The notes: a model not told the origin generated them from the sequence alone. 64,000 nucleotides of DNA from an uncultured Nostocoides sp. (GCA_937873315.1 CALMQX010000035.1:179869-243868), one strand, 5' to 3'. Positions 1-8,790 are shown, counted from the stretch's first letter. Made by a program: numbers and translations.

Positions 1-8
1 GTTCTCGC

Positions 9-1700
9 GTGCGGGTCTTTCCCGATCTACCCACGCTCTCCGCGCCGACGAAGATTCGACTGGGCTTCGCGGTCATTACCGGCTTGTATGCCGTCCTCAC
101 CTCGACCGTCGTGGCCACCCTCCCGTGGCTCTTTCTCGTGGTCTCACTGGATCTGACAGCCACGGCGATCGGCGCCATCCCCGGATTGAGCCCCACCCGA
201 GTGCGCCGCATGACGCTGACCTTCATTGCCTTGTCGGCGGCGGCCGCGGGCGCAGCCTTCGGGGTGCGTGGCGTCCCTACCGCCCCACTGGTGTTGATCG
301 CCGCGTACCACGCCGGATTGCGTTTCCAGCGGTTCGGATACCTCCTGGCCTGCGTGCTGGCCTTCGCCGCGGCCTTCGTCTCCACCCTGCTGGTCCATAC
401 GGCCAGGGAGCCCGCCCTCAAACCGATCTTCGCGTGGGCCGTCGCGGCCTTGGCGCTCGGAGTCCTGGGCGCCTGGAGCCACCGCCTCTCGGCCGAGAAC
501 GACGACGGCGGCGACTCACCCGAGGTCGTTGAGGCCATCGCGCTCATGCAGCGCCTGCGCGAGTTGTCCGACGAGATGGACACCGGCTTCGATGCCCCCG
601 CCCTGGCCTCGGCGACCCTGCAGTCACTCGGGCATGCGGTTCCGAGCGATCGATCCGTGGTGTTCACAGGTGCCAGCGCCACCACTTTGGCCCCGGTCGC
701 CCTGCGCGGGGCAACCCGGGTTCCCTGGTTGGGCCGCTCGGGAGGCTCGACGCTGCTGGAGGCCGCGGCGAGCCACCCCGGCCCGCTCATTCAGACCTGG
801 AGCGATGCCACCGGGGAGCGCTGCGTGCTCTCGGTACCCTTGGTGGCTCGCTCTGGAGAAGCAATTGGGCTGCTCGTCGCTGATCGTGTGGCGAGCGATC
901 CGTTCACTGCCGAGGAGTTGGGAGCGGCCTGGCTGGTGGCTCGCCGGACGGCGCCCGCTCTCGGCGCCGCCTTGCTCTTCGCGGACTTGCGGGCGCGTGC
1001 CAGCCTGGAGGAGCGCCAGCGGCTGGCCAGGGATATCCACGATGGCATCGCGCAGACCATTGCCGCCCTGGGCTTCGAACTAGACGCGGTCCGGCTCCAG
1101 GCGGCCAAGACCAATAGCCCGCTAGCCGAGAGCCTCAATGACCTGCGGACCTCCCTGCAGACCACTCTGCTTGACGTTCGCCTCCATATTTCTGATCTCA
1201 ACATGAGTCAGCGCCCGGAGACCGGGCTCGGCGCGATCATTGGCGCGGCGGTCCAGAACTTCGGCGCCGTCACCGGGGTCAAGACCACCGTCTCAGTGAG
1301 CGAAGGCCTGCTTCGGTTGCCCTCGCATGTCGAGCTCTCCGTCTACCGACTCGCGATGGATGTCCTGGCTGATGCCCAGGCGACCGGTGCCACCAGCGCC
1401 ACGCTGACTTTGAGTGTGGAAGCTCCTGGCGTGGACCTCTGTGTGAGTCATGACGGGGCCTCGCGACTCACCTCAGAGTCATTCCGTGACAACCCACTTC
1501 GCGCGGAAGGTGCCGCCATCGCCGCGGATCGACTCCCGGCAGGGGGCACGCGAGTATCCCTGGTCCTCGGCACCGTGGGACCTCTCCGGGTCGCGCCGCA
1601 GGCTAGCGTGGCCGACAATGGTGGACCTGACGGGCTCAGCGCCGCTGAGTTGGGCGACCATGGCCCGTCCGTACCGTTCCAGCAGGAGGCATCGCCGTGA
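9..1700 (+). CDS. NarL-family sensor histidine kinase, N-terminus possibly cut by window edge
   Basis: Membrane sensor kinase expected to phosphorylate the response regulator that overlaps its 3' end by 4 bp (GTGA). Residues about 15-165 hold several hydrophobic helices, about 180-320 look like a GAF-type sensor domain, and the HisKA_3 dimerisation helix carries LARDIHDGIAQTIAALGFEL with phospho-accepting His at about residue 344. The C-terminal ATPase region (about 420-530) is poor: no clear N-box Asn and no DxGxG loop are visible, so kinase activity is uncertain. The GTG at base 9 is the first visible start; no stop precedes it in the window, so the true start may lie further left. The ligand is unknown. 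Confidence 0.8.
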   Translation: MRVFPDLPTLSAPTKIRLGFAVITGLYAVLTSTVVATLPWLFLVVSLDLTATAIGAIPGLSPTRVRRMTLTFIALSAAAAGAAFGVRGVPTAPLVLIAAYHAGLRFQRFGYLLACVLAFAAAFVSTLLVHTAREPALKPIFAWAVAALALGVLGAWSHRLSAENDDGGDSPEVVEAIALMQRLRELSDEMDTGFDAPALASATLQSLGHAVPSDRSVVFTGASATTLAPVALRGATRVPWLGRSGGSTLLEAAASHPGPLIQTWSDATGERCVLSVPLVARSGEAIGLLVADRVASDPFTAEELGAAWLVARRTAPALGAALLFADLRARASLEERQRLARDIHDGIAQTIAALGFELDAVRLQAAKTNSPLAESLNDLRTSLQTTLLDVRLHISDLNMSQRPETGLGAIIGAAVQNFGAVTGVKTTVSVSEGLLRLPSHVELSVYRLAMDVLADAQATGATSATLTLSVEAPGVDLCVSHDGASRLTSESFRDNPLRAEGAAIAADRLPAGGTRVSLVLGTVGPLRVAPQASVADNGGPDGLSAAELGDHGPSVPFQQEASP

Positions 1701-2359
1701 CCGTCAGGGTTCTGCTCGTCGACGACCACACCTTGGTTCGCCAGGCGGTGGCGCAGATGCTCGACATGCATCCGGCGCTCTCGATCGCTGGCCAGGCAGG
1801 ATCAGTGGCCGAGGGTCGGCAACTCCTCCAGTCCCAGCGCATCCTGGACGGGCATGGTGCCCACACTGTCCTGGTTGTGGATGTCTCGATGCCCGATGGC
1901 AGCGGCCTCGCCTTGGCCCGGGAAGCACGCCGGGCATCCTCGCAGGTGGGCATCGTGGTGCTGACGATGCATGCCGACGACACCACCCTCCTCGACGCTC
2001 TCGACGCTGGAGCCTCCGCGCTGGTCCGCAAATCCTCGCCCGCCGAGGAGGTCGTCTCCGCGGTGCTGCGCGCCGCAGAATCGCCGCTGACCTTTTCGGC
2101 CGCCGGTTTGGCTGAGGCCCTTCGCCGCCGATCCGAACCCAAGCAGACCCCTCTCACCGTGCGAGAGACCGAGGTCCTCGAGCTTCTCGCGGAAGGGTCG
2201 TCGGTCGCTCAGGTGGGGAAGACGCTCTACATGAGCGAGTCCACGGTCAAGACCCATATCGCCAAGATCTACGACAAGCTGGGCGTGCACAATCGCGCGG
2301 GTGCTGTCATGACCGCAGTGCGGATGGGCTTGGTCGGAGACACCGGCTCCCCCCGCTAA
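1697..2359 (+). CDS. LuxR/NarL-family response regulator
   Basis: DNA-binding regulator of 220 aa. The receiver domain (1-125) has the acidic pair D9/D10 and the probable phospho-acceptor D62 in VVDVSMPDGSG. The C-terminal GerE helix-turn-helix (about 150-212) contains LTVRETEVLELLAEG and SESTVKTHIAKIYDKLGV. Start is the GTG overlapping the kinase stop (GTGA), implying translational coupling. A Flp pilin gene lies convergently just downstream; whether this pair controls pilus genes is a guess from proximity. Confidence 0.9.
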   Translation: MTVRVLLVDDHTLVRQAVAQMLDMHPALSIAGQAGSVAEGRQLLQSQRILDGHGAHTVLVVDVSMPDGSGLALAREARRASSQVGIVVLTMHADDTTLLDALDAGASALVRKSSPAEEVVSAVLRAAESPLTFSAAGLAEALRRRSEPKQTPLTVRETEVLELLAEGSSVAQVGKTLYMSESTVKTHIAKIYDKLGVHNRAGAVMTAVRMGLVGDTGSPR

Positions 2360-2393
2360 GCGACACCGCTCCACCGCTCAGCGACCCCGACTC

Positions 2394-2408
2394 CCCCGCT
2401 TTGGCGGG
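2394..2408. terminator. short GC hairpin between convergent genes
   Basis: CCCGC, loop TTTG, GCGGG between the regulator stop and the convergent pilin stop. It could end transcription from both sides, but there is no T-tract and the stem is only 5 bp. Confidence 0.35.
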
Positions 2409-2411
2409 TCG

Positions 2412-2582
2412 TCAGCCGGTCGGGCGAGTGCTGGAAAAGAGATCGATCAGCGGGTCCCTGAGCAGGATCGCGGCGCCGACCAACACGATCGCCACCAAGC
2501 CGATCATCAGGCCGTACTCCACGACCGTCGCGCCCTCTTCCTCACTGAGGCGAGTACGAAGGGCGGCGAGAGCCTTGGTCAT
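2412..2582 (-). CDS. Flp-family type IVb prepilin (56 aa)
   Basis: Translation of the minus strand gives a 56-residue protein with the hallmark prepilin site: after a short charged leader (MTKALAALRTRLSEEEG) comes ATVVEYGLMIGLVAIVLVGA, i.e. Gly, cleavage, then a hydrophobic helix with Glu at +5 and Tyr at +6. The short tail is typical of Flp/TadA-system major pilins. Start ATG is preceded by GAAAGG about 9 nt upstream. No tad assembly genes follow, because the next genes on this side converge from the other strand. Processing would need a TadV/CpaA prepilin peptidase encoded elsewhere. Confidence 0.85.
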   Translation of the reverse strand: MTKALAALRTRLSEEEGATVVEYGLMIGLVAIVLVGAAILLRDPLIDLFSSTRPTG

Positions 2583-2616
2583 CAGCGGTGGCCTTTCAGG
2601 CGATGGGTCGGATCAT

Positions 2617-2744
2617 GCGAGGTCAGGACCCCGATCTCCACACTGACATATGTCCCCCTTCGCTGGGGGCAAAGGCCGCGAGACTCGCCCGATAGGTGGT
2701 CGACGTCGACCGAATGGACGAGTCCACCCGGGTCCTGACCTCGC
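2617..2744. repeat. perfect 15-bp inverted repeat spanning the ahcY-flp gap
   Basis: GCGAGGTCAGGACCC at 2617-2631 and its exact reverse complement at 2730-2744 are separated by 98 bp. One arm starts a few bases after the ahcY stop; the other is 35 bp before the flp start. Between them are a 10-bp palindrome GACATATGTC (2645-2654) and a small hairpin CCCCC-TTCGCT-GGGGG (2654-2669), possibly the ahcY terminator. Function unknown. Confidence 0.6.
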
Positions 2745-2749
2745 GCGCG

Positions 2750-4201
2750 TCAGTAGCGGTAGTGATCCGGCTTGTACGGCCCGGCGACGTCCACGCCCAG
2801 GTACTCCGCCTGCTCCTTGGTGAGTTCGGTCAACTCGACCCCCAGGGACTCCAGGTGGAGCCGCGCGACCTTTTCATCGAGGTGCTTGGGCAGGGTCTCA
2901 ACCTTCGGCGCACCCTCGTCGTCCAGGTAGGACTCGGCGTGCGTGAACATCTCCACCTGGGCGATGGTCTGGTTCGAGAAGCTATTGGACATCACGAAGC
3001 TCGGGTGGCCGGTGGCATTGCCCAGGTTCATCAGGCGGCCCTCGGACAAGACGATGATCGAGTGGCCATCCTCGAAGGTCCACTCGTGTACCTGCGGCTT
3101 GATCTCGGTCTTGGTGATACCCGGGGTGCGGGCCAGGCCGGCCATGTCGATCTCGTTGTCGAAGTGGCCGATATTGGCGACGATCGCCTTGTCCTTCAGG
3201 GCGCTCATGTGCTCCGCAGTGACGACATTGAAGCAGCCGGTGGCCGTGATGATGATGTCGGCCTGGCCGATCACCTCATCCATGGTCGCCACCTGGTAAC
3301 CCTCCATCGCGGCCTGCAGCGCACAGATGGGATCGATCTCGGTCACGATGACGCGGGCGCCCTGGCCGCGCAGCGAGTCCGCACAGCCCTTACCCACATC
3401 GCCAAAGCCGGCCACGACGGCGACCTTGCCGCCAATGAGCACATCGGTGGCGCGGTTGAGGCCATCGATCAGCGAGTGGCGGCAGCCGTACTTGTTGTCG
3501 AACTTGGATTTGGTCACCGAGTCGTTGACATTGATGGCCGGGAAGAGCAACTCGCCGGCTTCCGCGAGCTGGTAGAGCCGGTGCACCCCGGTGGTGGTCT
3601 CTTCGGTCACGCCCTTGATCTCGCCGGCGACCCGGGTCCACTTCTGTGGGTCCTGGGCGAGCGTGCGCCGAACGAGCGCCTTGAAGACCGCGAACTCCTC
3701 GGAGTCCTCCTGCGTGGTGGCCGGGACCTGACCGGCCAACTCCCACTCTCGGCCCTTGTGGACCAGCATGGTCGCGTCGCCACCGTCATCCAGGATCATG
3801 TTGGCGAACTGCCCCCCGGGCCAGGTCAAGATGGCCTCGGTGCAGTCCCAGTACTCCTCCAGGGTCTCGCCCTTCCAGGCAAAGACCGGGACACCCTGAG
3901 GGTCCTGCGCGCTGCCGGTCGGCCCGACAACGACGGCGGCCGCGGCCTCGTCCTGCGTGGAGTAGATATTGCAGCTGGCCCAGCGCACCTGCGCGCCGAG
4001 CGCCACCAGCGTCTCGATGAGGACGGCGGTCTGCACCGTCATGTGCAGCGAGCCGGCGATCCGGGCACCGGTGAGCGGCTTGGACTCGCCAAACTCGGCC
4101 CGCAGGGCCATCAGACCAGGCATTTCGTGCTCGGCCAGGCGAATTTGGTGACGTCCCGCCGTTGCCAGGGCAAGGTCCTTAACGTGGTGGTCAATCGACA
4201 T
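2750..4201 (-). CDS. ahcY: S-adenosyl-L-homocysteine hydrolase
   Basis: Cytosolic NAD-dependent enzyme that splits S-adenosylhomocysteine into homocysteine and adenosine, keeping the methylation cycle running. The product (483 aa) has the usual family length and shows the NAD site [20 protein letters not shown], the catalytic [13 protein letters not shown] segment and the C-terminal PYKPDHYRY tail. The frame is open 15 codons further upstream, but the ATG at 4201 ([11 protein letters not shown]) has GGAG 8-9 nt before it and matches the family N-terminus. It corresponds to sahH of the mycobacterial block. The leader shows no recognisable SAH riboswitch. Confidence 0.97.
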   Translation of the reverse strand: MSIDHHVKDLALATAGRHQIRLAEHEMPGLMALRAEFGESKPLTGARIAGSLHMTVQTAVLIETLVALGAQVRWASCNIYSTQDEAAAAVVVGPTGSAQDPQGVPVFAWKGETLEEYWDCTEAILTWPGGQFANMILDDGGDATMLVHKGREWELAGQVPATTQEDSEEFAVFKALVRRTLAQDPQKWTRVAGEIKGVTEETTTGVHRLYQLAEAGELLFPAINVNDSVTKSKFDNKYGCRHSLIDGLNRATDVLIGGKVAVVAGFGDVGKGCADSLRGQGARVIVTEIDPICALQAAMEGYQVATMDEVIGQADIIITATGCFNVVTAEHMSALKDKAIVANIGHFDNEIDMAGLARTPGITKTEIKPQVHEWTFEDGHSIIVLSEGRLMNLGNATGHPSFVMSNSFSNQTIAQVEMFTHAESYLDDEGAPKVETLPKHLDEKVARLHLESLGVELTELTKEQAEYLGVDVAGPYKPDHYRY

Positions 4202-4358
4202 CGAAGGTCTCCATGATGGTGGTCGGAAAAGCGCGCACAAACGCAACAGTGAATGACCCGGCGTCGCCCATCTGGGCCGCTGTCATGGAGTCGAGGGGTA
4301 TCACCCGCGCCGGCAGTGCAACACAGTCTACCGTCTCGGGAGGTAGCCGTCGGCCTGA

Positions 4359-4364
4359 CAGACT
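4359..4364 (+). promoter_or_regulatory. -10-like CAGACT, leaderless start
   Basis: CAGACT lies 6 nt before the ATG at 4371 and no Shine-Dalgarno is present, which suggests a leaderless transcript for the glycosyltransferase/methyltransferase pair. Confidence 0.4.
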
Positions 4365-4370
4365 GGCCCC

Positions 4371-5480
4371 ATGCGGGTCCTCGGCTTCGGTACCTATGAC
4401 CGTGCGCGACACCCGCGTGCCGGAGTGCTCCTCGACGGCCTGCAGGAGAGCGGCGCCCAGGTCGATGAGTTGGTCCTGCCGCTTGGTTTCTCCACCGCTG
4501 AGCGCGTCGACATGCTGGCCCACCCGTGGAAGGTCTCGCGCCTAGTGGCCCGGCTCGCCACGAGGTGGGCAGGTTTGGTGCGGCGCCGGTATGCCGCTGG
4601 TTCGCCGGAGGTGGTCCTCGTCGGCTATCTGGGGCAGCTCGATGTCTTGCTCGCCCGTGCTCTCTTCCCGCGAGCCATCATCGTGCTGGATCTGCTTGTC
4701 CTGGGCGCAGATACCGTCACCGATCGCGGCCACGGCTCTCGCCTCCGACTCGCCGCCACCGGCTCACTCGACCGGGCGGCGATGGCTGCCGCCAACGTGA
4801 TCGTCGTGGATACGGCCGCGCACGCCATGCTCGTCCCTGAGCGGGCTCGCACCAAGGTGGTGGTGTGCCCGGTGGGTGCGGGCGCCGCCTGGTACGACGC
4901 TCGGAAGCCGGAGCGAGCCACCACGAACCCACTCTCCGTGGTCTTCTATGGCGCCCACACTCCGCTGCAGGGAACGCCGGTCATCGGCGCGGCCCTCGCC
5001 TTGCTCGAGACCGAACTGTCGCAGGGGCGCCTGCGGGTCACCATGATTGGGGAGGGTCAGGACCTGGTCGCCTGCCGCCGAGCTGCTGGAGATGTGCCGG
5101 GGGTGACCTGGCATGGCTGGATCGAGCCCGCCGAGCTGCCCGGCATCGTCGCGAGCCATGACATCTGCCTGGGCGTCTTCGGGACGACCGCCAAAGGCAG
5201 TCGCGTCGTCCCGCACAAGGTCTTCGAGGGAGCCGCGGCCGGGTGCGCCATCGTCACCAGCGGAACTGCGCCGCAACGCGAATCGCTCGGCAACTCTGCG
5301 GTTCTCGTGCCGCCGGGAGATCCTGCGGCCCTGGCCACCGTCCTCGCCCACCTGGTGAGCGATGCCGCTTTGGTCGACCGCCTGCGCCTGCGGGCCGCAC
5401 AGCACGCGGATCAGGCTTACCGTCCACGCGTGGTTGCCGCCGCCCTGCACTCGACTCTGTTAAGGAAGTGCCATGACTGA
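4371..5480 (+). CDS. glycosyltransferase, GT4-like (GT-B fold)
   Basis: 369-aa putative cytosolic glycosyltransferase. The N-terminal half is a divergent Rossmann domain starting MRVLGFGTYD and including DRAAMAAANVIVVDTAAH; the C-terminal half has the donor-site pattern of GT4 enzymes (GVTWHGWIEPAELPGIVA, then HKVFEGAAAGCAIVTS and a VPPGDPAALATVLA tail). The donor and acceptor cannot be read from sequence. It overlaps the following methyltransferase by 8 bp, so the two probably act on the same glycan or lipid. In the mycobacterial counterpart this position carries manA and a PGI-like gene instead. Confidence 0.8.
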   Translation: MRVLGFGTYDRARHPRAGVLLDGLQESGAQVDELVLPLGFSTAERVDMLAHPWKVSRLVARLATRWAGLVRRRYAAGSPEVVLVGYLGQLDVLLARALFPRAIIVLDLLVLGADTVTDRGHGSRLRLAATGSLDRAAMAAANVIVVDTAAHAMLVPERARTKVVVCPVGAGAAWYDARKPERATTNPLSVVFYGAHTPLQGTPVIGAALALLETELSQGRLRVTMIGEGQDLVACRRAAGDVPGVTWHGWIEPAELPGIVASHDICLGVFGTTAKGSRVVPHKVFEGAAAGCAIVTSGTAPQRESLGNSAVLVPPGDPAALATVLAHLVSDAALVDRLRLRAAQHADQAYRPRVVAAALHSTLLRKCHD

Positions 5481-6231
5481 TAGAACCCCGCTGCCACCTC
5501 TGACGCTGCGCGCCTGGCTTCGCTATGACGTGGTCGCGCGATCACTCGACCGGTTGCACCCGGCAACGGTGCTCGAGATCGGTTGCGGCCAAGGCGCGTT
5601 CGGCGCACGGGTGGCCGGGCGGACGGCATACCTCGGCCTTGAGCCGGATCCCGAGTCCTATGCCGTTGCCGCCGAACGCATTTCCGCTCACGGTGGCCAG
5701 GTGAAGCAGGCAACGACGCGCGAACTTGATCCAGGCAAGGGCTATGACCTGGTCTGTGCCTTCGAGGTGCTCGAGCACATCGAGGATGACCGCGCAGCCC
5801 TTCTGGATTGGGTTCGCTTCATCCGCCCCGGTGGGCATCTGGTCATCTCGGTGCCCGCGGATCCCAGCCGATTCGGGCCGATGGACGAGCGTGTAGGTCA
5901 CTTCCGCCGGTACTCGGTCGAGCGATTAGAGTCCTTGGTGCGCGAGTGCGGCTTGGTTGAGGTCAGTACCACGGTCTACGGCTGGCCCTTGGGTTATGCC
6001 CTTGAAGCCGTGCACAACTGGCGCGAGAGCCGCAGGCCGTCGGCGCCAGCGGAGGCGTCGATGGCCGAACGGACTGCCTCCAGCGGCCGCCTCATCCAGC
6101 CCACCAAGCGTGCGACCGGATTGGCCATCGCTGCCGCCACGGTGCCCTTCAGGGGATTGCAAAGGCTGCGCCCCACGGCCGGCATCGGGCTCGTGCTGCA
6201 GGCCCGACGACCCGCAGTGTCTGAGGTCTAG
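5473..6231 (+). CDS. class I SAM-dependent methyltransferase
   Basis: 252 aa with SAM-binding motif I VLEIGCGQGAFGARVAG, the acidic post-I residue in LGLEPDPESY, and motif YDLVCAFEVLEHIEDD. The family is UbiG/Methyltransf_11-like. It is translationally coupled to the preceding glycosyltransferase, suggesting methylation of a sugar or sugar-lipid product. Its TAG shares a palindromic CTAG with the stop of the convergent Trm112-like gene. Confidence 0.85.
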   Translation: MTDRTPLPPLTLRAWLRYDVVARSLDRLHPATVLEIGCGQGAFGARVAGRTAYLGLEPDPESYAVAAERISAHGGQVKQATTRELDPGKGYDLVCAFEVLEHIEDDRAALLDWVRFIRPGGHLVISVPADPSRFGPMDERVGHFRRYSVERLESLVRECGLVEVSTTVYGWPLGYALEAVHNWRESRRPSAPAEASMAERTASSGRLIQPTKRATGLAIAAATVPFRGLQRLRPTAGIGLVLQARRPAVSEV

Positions 6232-6416
6232 GGCCGACGAGCCTCGTCGACCAGGAGCACCGGAACGCCATCGTCGATGCGGTAGGCCAGTCCACAGTCC
6301 GCACCCTCACAGACCAACTCGGGGCCACCCTGCGGTCCAACGGCATCACGCAGCTCGGCTCGGCACGCCGGGCACCGCAGGATCTCCCGCAGCCAGGGCT
6401 CGATGTCGTGGCTCAT
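6228..6416 (-). CDS. Trm112-family zinc-ribbon protein
   Basis: Small protein (62 aa from the ATG) with the Trm112/YcaR layout: WLREILRCPACRAEL, then LVCEGADCGLAYRIDDGVPV. The CxxC and CxxxxC pairs would bind one zinc. Related proteins are small partners of methyltransferases or envelope enzymes; the role here is unknown. The chosen ATG has GGGAG 8 nt upstream. An alternative GTG at 6431 overlaps the manB stop (GTGA), has its own AGGAG and would add 5 residues. Its position after manB is conserved in actinobacteria. Confidence 0.88.
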   Translation of the reverse strand: MSHDIEPWLREILRCPACRAELRDAVGPQGGPELVCEGADCGLAYRIDDGVPVLLVDEARRP

Positions 6417-6427
6417 GTCCACTCCCT

Positions 6428-7870
6428 TCACAAGTGTTCTCCTCTGACGATACCCAGCACGTGATCACGCACTCGCTGCATCGTCAGGACGTCTGCCGCC
6501 TCCACATTGAGGCGAAGCAAGGGTTCAGTATTGGAGGCGCGCAGGTTCAACCACCACATCGGGTCCCCGGCGCCGCCCTCATGGACCAAGGTCAGCCCGT
6601 CAAGGGTGTCGATGGTGACGCCCTGAGTCTGACCCCAGGCCCGGACCGCGTCCGTGGCTCCGGTGACATCAGCGACCCGCGAGTTGATCTCACCGGAGGC
6701 GACGTAACGCTGAAGATCGGCCATCAGCGCCGACAAGGCCCCGTCTTGACCGCCGAGGGCCGACAGGACGTGCATCGCCGCCAGCATCCCGGTGTCGGCG
6801 AACCAGAAGTCTCGGAAGTAGTAGTGCGCCGAATGTTCGCCGCCAAAGGCCGCATCATGGCGCGCCATCTCGGCCTTGATGAAGGAATGTCCCACCCGGG
6901 TACGCACCGGACGAGCGCCGGCGGCCACGATCTCCTCGCGCACCTGGGCAGAGCAAATGACGTTGTGCACGATGGCTACGTCCGCGGGATCGGTGCCAGC
7001 CTGCATGAGCGCGGCGATCTCCCGCCGAGCGATCAGCGCGGTGATGGCCGAGGGGCTCACCGGCTCGCCCCGCTCATCGACCACGAAGCAGCGGTCCGCG
7101 TCGCCGTCAAAGGCCAGGCCCAGGTCTGCGCCATGCTCCACGACCGCCCGCTGGAGGTCCACCAGATTCGCGGGGTCGAGCGGGTTGGCTTCGTGGTTGG
7201 GGAAGTTGCCATCCAACTCGAAGTACAGCGGGATCACCCGCAGCGGCAATGGCTCAAGCCCACCCTCACCGCCCAGCACGGCTGGGATGGTCAGTCCGGC
7301 CATGCCATTGCCGGCGTCGACGACCACCGTCAGCGGGCGCACCCCGGACAGATCAACCAAGCCGCGCAGGTAGGCGGCATACGCCCCGATCAGGTCAACT
7401 CGCGTCACCCTTCCCGGCTCTGCCACGGCCGGCACATCGGCCGTGCCCGCCAGGACCGCCTCGGCGAGCTCGCGCAGGTCGATCAGGCCGGAGTCTTGGC
7501 CGACCGGCCGAGCCCCGGACCGGCAGAGTTTGATGCCGTTGTAGGCCGCAGGATTATGGCTGGCGGTGAACATTGCGCCCGGCATCGAAAGCTGTCCGCT
7601 GGCGAAGTAGAGCCCATCGGTGCTGGTCAGACCCATCATCAGGGCATTGCAGCCGCGCTCGGCCAGTCCCCTGGCGAAGGCCGCGCTCAACCCGGGTGAT
7701 GACTCGCGCATGTCGTGGCCGATCACCACATCGCTCGCGCCTTCAGGGCGTACCACGACCTCTGCGAATGCGGTCCCCAGGGCCGCAGCGACCGCCTCAT
7801 CGAGCTGGGATCCGACCAACCCTCGGACGTCATAGGCCTTGACGATGTCAGCGAGCGGCGAAGGGGTCAC
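6428..7870 (-). CDS. manB: phosphomannomutase / phosphoglucomutase
   Basis: Interconverts hexose-6-phosphate and hexose-1-phosphate, supplying mannose-1-phosphate for GDP-mannose and cell-envelope mannosides. The 480-aa length fits the alpha-D-phosphohexomutase family. Visible motifs are the phosphoserine loop AMFTASHNPAAYNGIKL, the metal loop FDGDADRCFVVDE, the sugar loop FGGEHSAHYYF and the C-terminal phosphate site RASNTEPLLRLNVEA. Starts with GTG. Equivalent to pmmA (Rv3257c) in the conserved block. Confidence 0.95.
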   Translation of the reverse strand: MTPSPLADIVKAYDVRGLVGSQLDEAVAAALGTAFAEVVVRPEGASDVVIGHDMRESSPGLSAAFARGLAERGCNALMMGLTSTDGLYFASGQLSMPGAMFTASHNPAAYNGIKLCRSGARPVGQDSGLIDLRELAEAVLAGTADVPAVAEPGRVTRVDLIGAYAAYLRGLVDLSGVRPLTVVVDAGNGMAGLTIPAVLGGEGGLEPLPLRVIPLYFELDGNFPNHEANPLDPANLVDLQRAVVEHGADLGLAFDGDADRCFVVDERGEPVSPSAITALIARREIAALMQAGTDPADVAIVHNVICSAQVREEIVAAGARPVRTRVGHSFIKAEMARHDAAFGGEHSAHYYFRDFWFADTGMLAAMHVLSALGGQDGALSALMADLQRYVASGEINSRVADVTGATDAVRAWGQTQGVTIDTLDGLTLVHEGGAGDPMWWLNLRASNTEPLLRLNVEAADVLTMQRVRDHVLGIVRGEHL

Positions 7871-7903
7871 AAGGGACCACCCTAAGGGAGGCAGGGCCTG
7901 GAT

Positions 7904-8308
7904 TTAGGACTCACCCAGGCCGCGCAGGACGCGCAAATGGCCGCGCCGACCGATCTCGCCGGTCTCGCCGGTCTCGCCGCTCGCTCGCGCCACCGGCGCT
8001 GACACCGCCGGAGCCGCCGCGGCCGGCCCCCGCTCACGGATGGCGTCCGCGAGATCGAAGAGGTCGTCCGAAGGCACGGGGCGGTTCGTGGCGGACGCGG
8101 GCGCAAGATCCTCAACGAGCCGCACGACATCCCAGCCCCGCGGGGCGGTCAACCGCACGGTGTGCTCGGAGCACAAGTCGTAGGTGTGCGGCTCTGCATA
8201 GGTCGCCAAGGGACCGAGCACGGCCGCCCGGTCGGCGTAGGCGAAGGTCAAGGTCGCCACGGCAGGCCGGACACACCCGGTCTTGCTGCAGGTCCGCGCG
8301 AGGTTCAC
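7904..8308 (-). CDS. DUF3499 family protein
   Basis: 134-aa actinobacterial protein of unknown function with a Cys/His N-terminal region (RTCSKTGCVRPAVATLTFAY, then TYAEPHTYDLCSEH) that may bind a metal. The C-terminal half is low complexity and includes the repeat GETGETGEIG, encoded by three near-identical 9-bp units. The GTG at 8308 (VNLARTCSK) is chosen because it aligns with the family N-terminus; the frame is open further upstream. It sits between manB and the divergent metallopeptidase-family gene, as in mycobacteria (Rv3258c). Confidence 0.85.
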   Translation of the reverse strand: MNLARTCSKTGCVRPAVATLTFAYADRAAVLGPLATYAEPHTYDLCSEHTVRLTAPRGWDVVRLVEDLAPASATNRPVPSDDLFDLADAIRERGPAAAAPAVSAPVARASGETGETGEIGRRGHLRVLRGLGES

Positions 8309-8403
8309 GTCCCGGACTCTAAGGCAGGGCGGCCACACTGCGGCCCAGGCACGCCGTAGCATGCGCTCGTGAGCCTGTCCCGACCGCTGCCGCGAGGCCA
8401 GCG

Positions 8404-8790
8404 ATGAGCGCTCGCGGGCGGCATGGCCTGCGCGGACCGCTGGCCTGGCCGCCGGTGCCCGCGATGCGGACCCGCCGTGAGGTCTTTGACGAACTGGTGC
8501 TCGATGCCCTGGATCGCCTGCGCCCGGTGCTTGGCGATCGGGTCGACGATATCGAGGTCGCCGTCGAGGACGTCCCACCCACCGACCCAGCTCCATGGGA
8601 GGAGCGGATTGCGCCCCTAGGTCGCGCGCACCCGCGCACCCCCGACCGCCGACACCGGGTGGTCGTCTATCGCCGACCAGCGGAGAGCAGAGCACGCGAT
8701 CCGCGCGAACTCGCTGTCATCATCGACGAAGTCCTGGTCGAACAGGTGGCCGCGCTGCTGGGCTTGCCGCCCGACGAACTGAGCAGTTAA
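8404..8790 (+). CDS. metallopeptidase-family protein with lost zinc motif
   Basis: 128 aa, homologous over its length to the actinobacterial Rv3259-type family (RGPLAWPPVPAMRTRREVFD at the N-terminus). Zincin relatives carry HExxH; here the corresponding helix reads IIDEVLVEQVAALLGL, so both His positions are replaced (Asp and Gln) and peptidase activity is unlikely. Divergent from DUF3499 and convergent with DUF5719; the two stop codons share a TTAA. Confidence 0.8.
   Translation: MSARGRHGLRGPLAWPPVPAMRTRREVFDELVLDALDRLRPVLGDRVDDIEVAVEDVPPTDPAPWEERIAPLGRAHPRTPDRRHRVVVYRRPAESRARDPRELAVIIDEVLVEQVAALLGLPPDELSS

Noticed and set aside
2696..4216. Long plus-strand open frame opposite ahcY
   Set aside because: Antisense shadow caused by high GC; no protein family resemblance, while the minus strand encodes an unmistakable AhcY.
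4202..4370. Possible SAH riboswitch in the ahcY leader
   Set aside because: No GAGGAGCG-type conserved core or matching helices were found; a normal Shine-Dalgarno precedes the ATG.
5957..7699. 580-codon plus-strand open frame across the methyltransferase 3' end and manB
   Set aside because: Shadow of manB; Arg/His-rich composition, no motifs.
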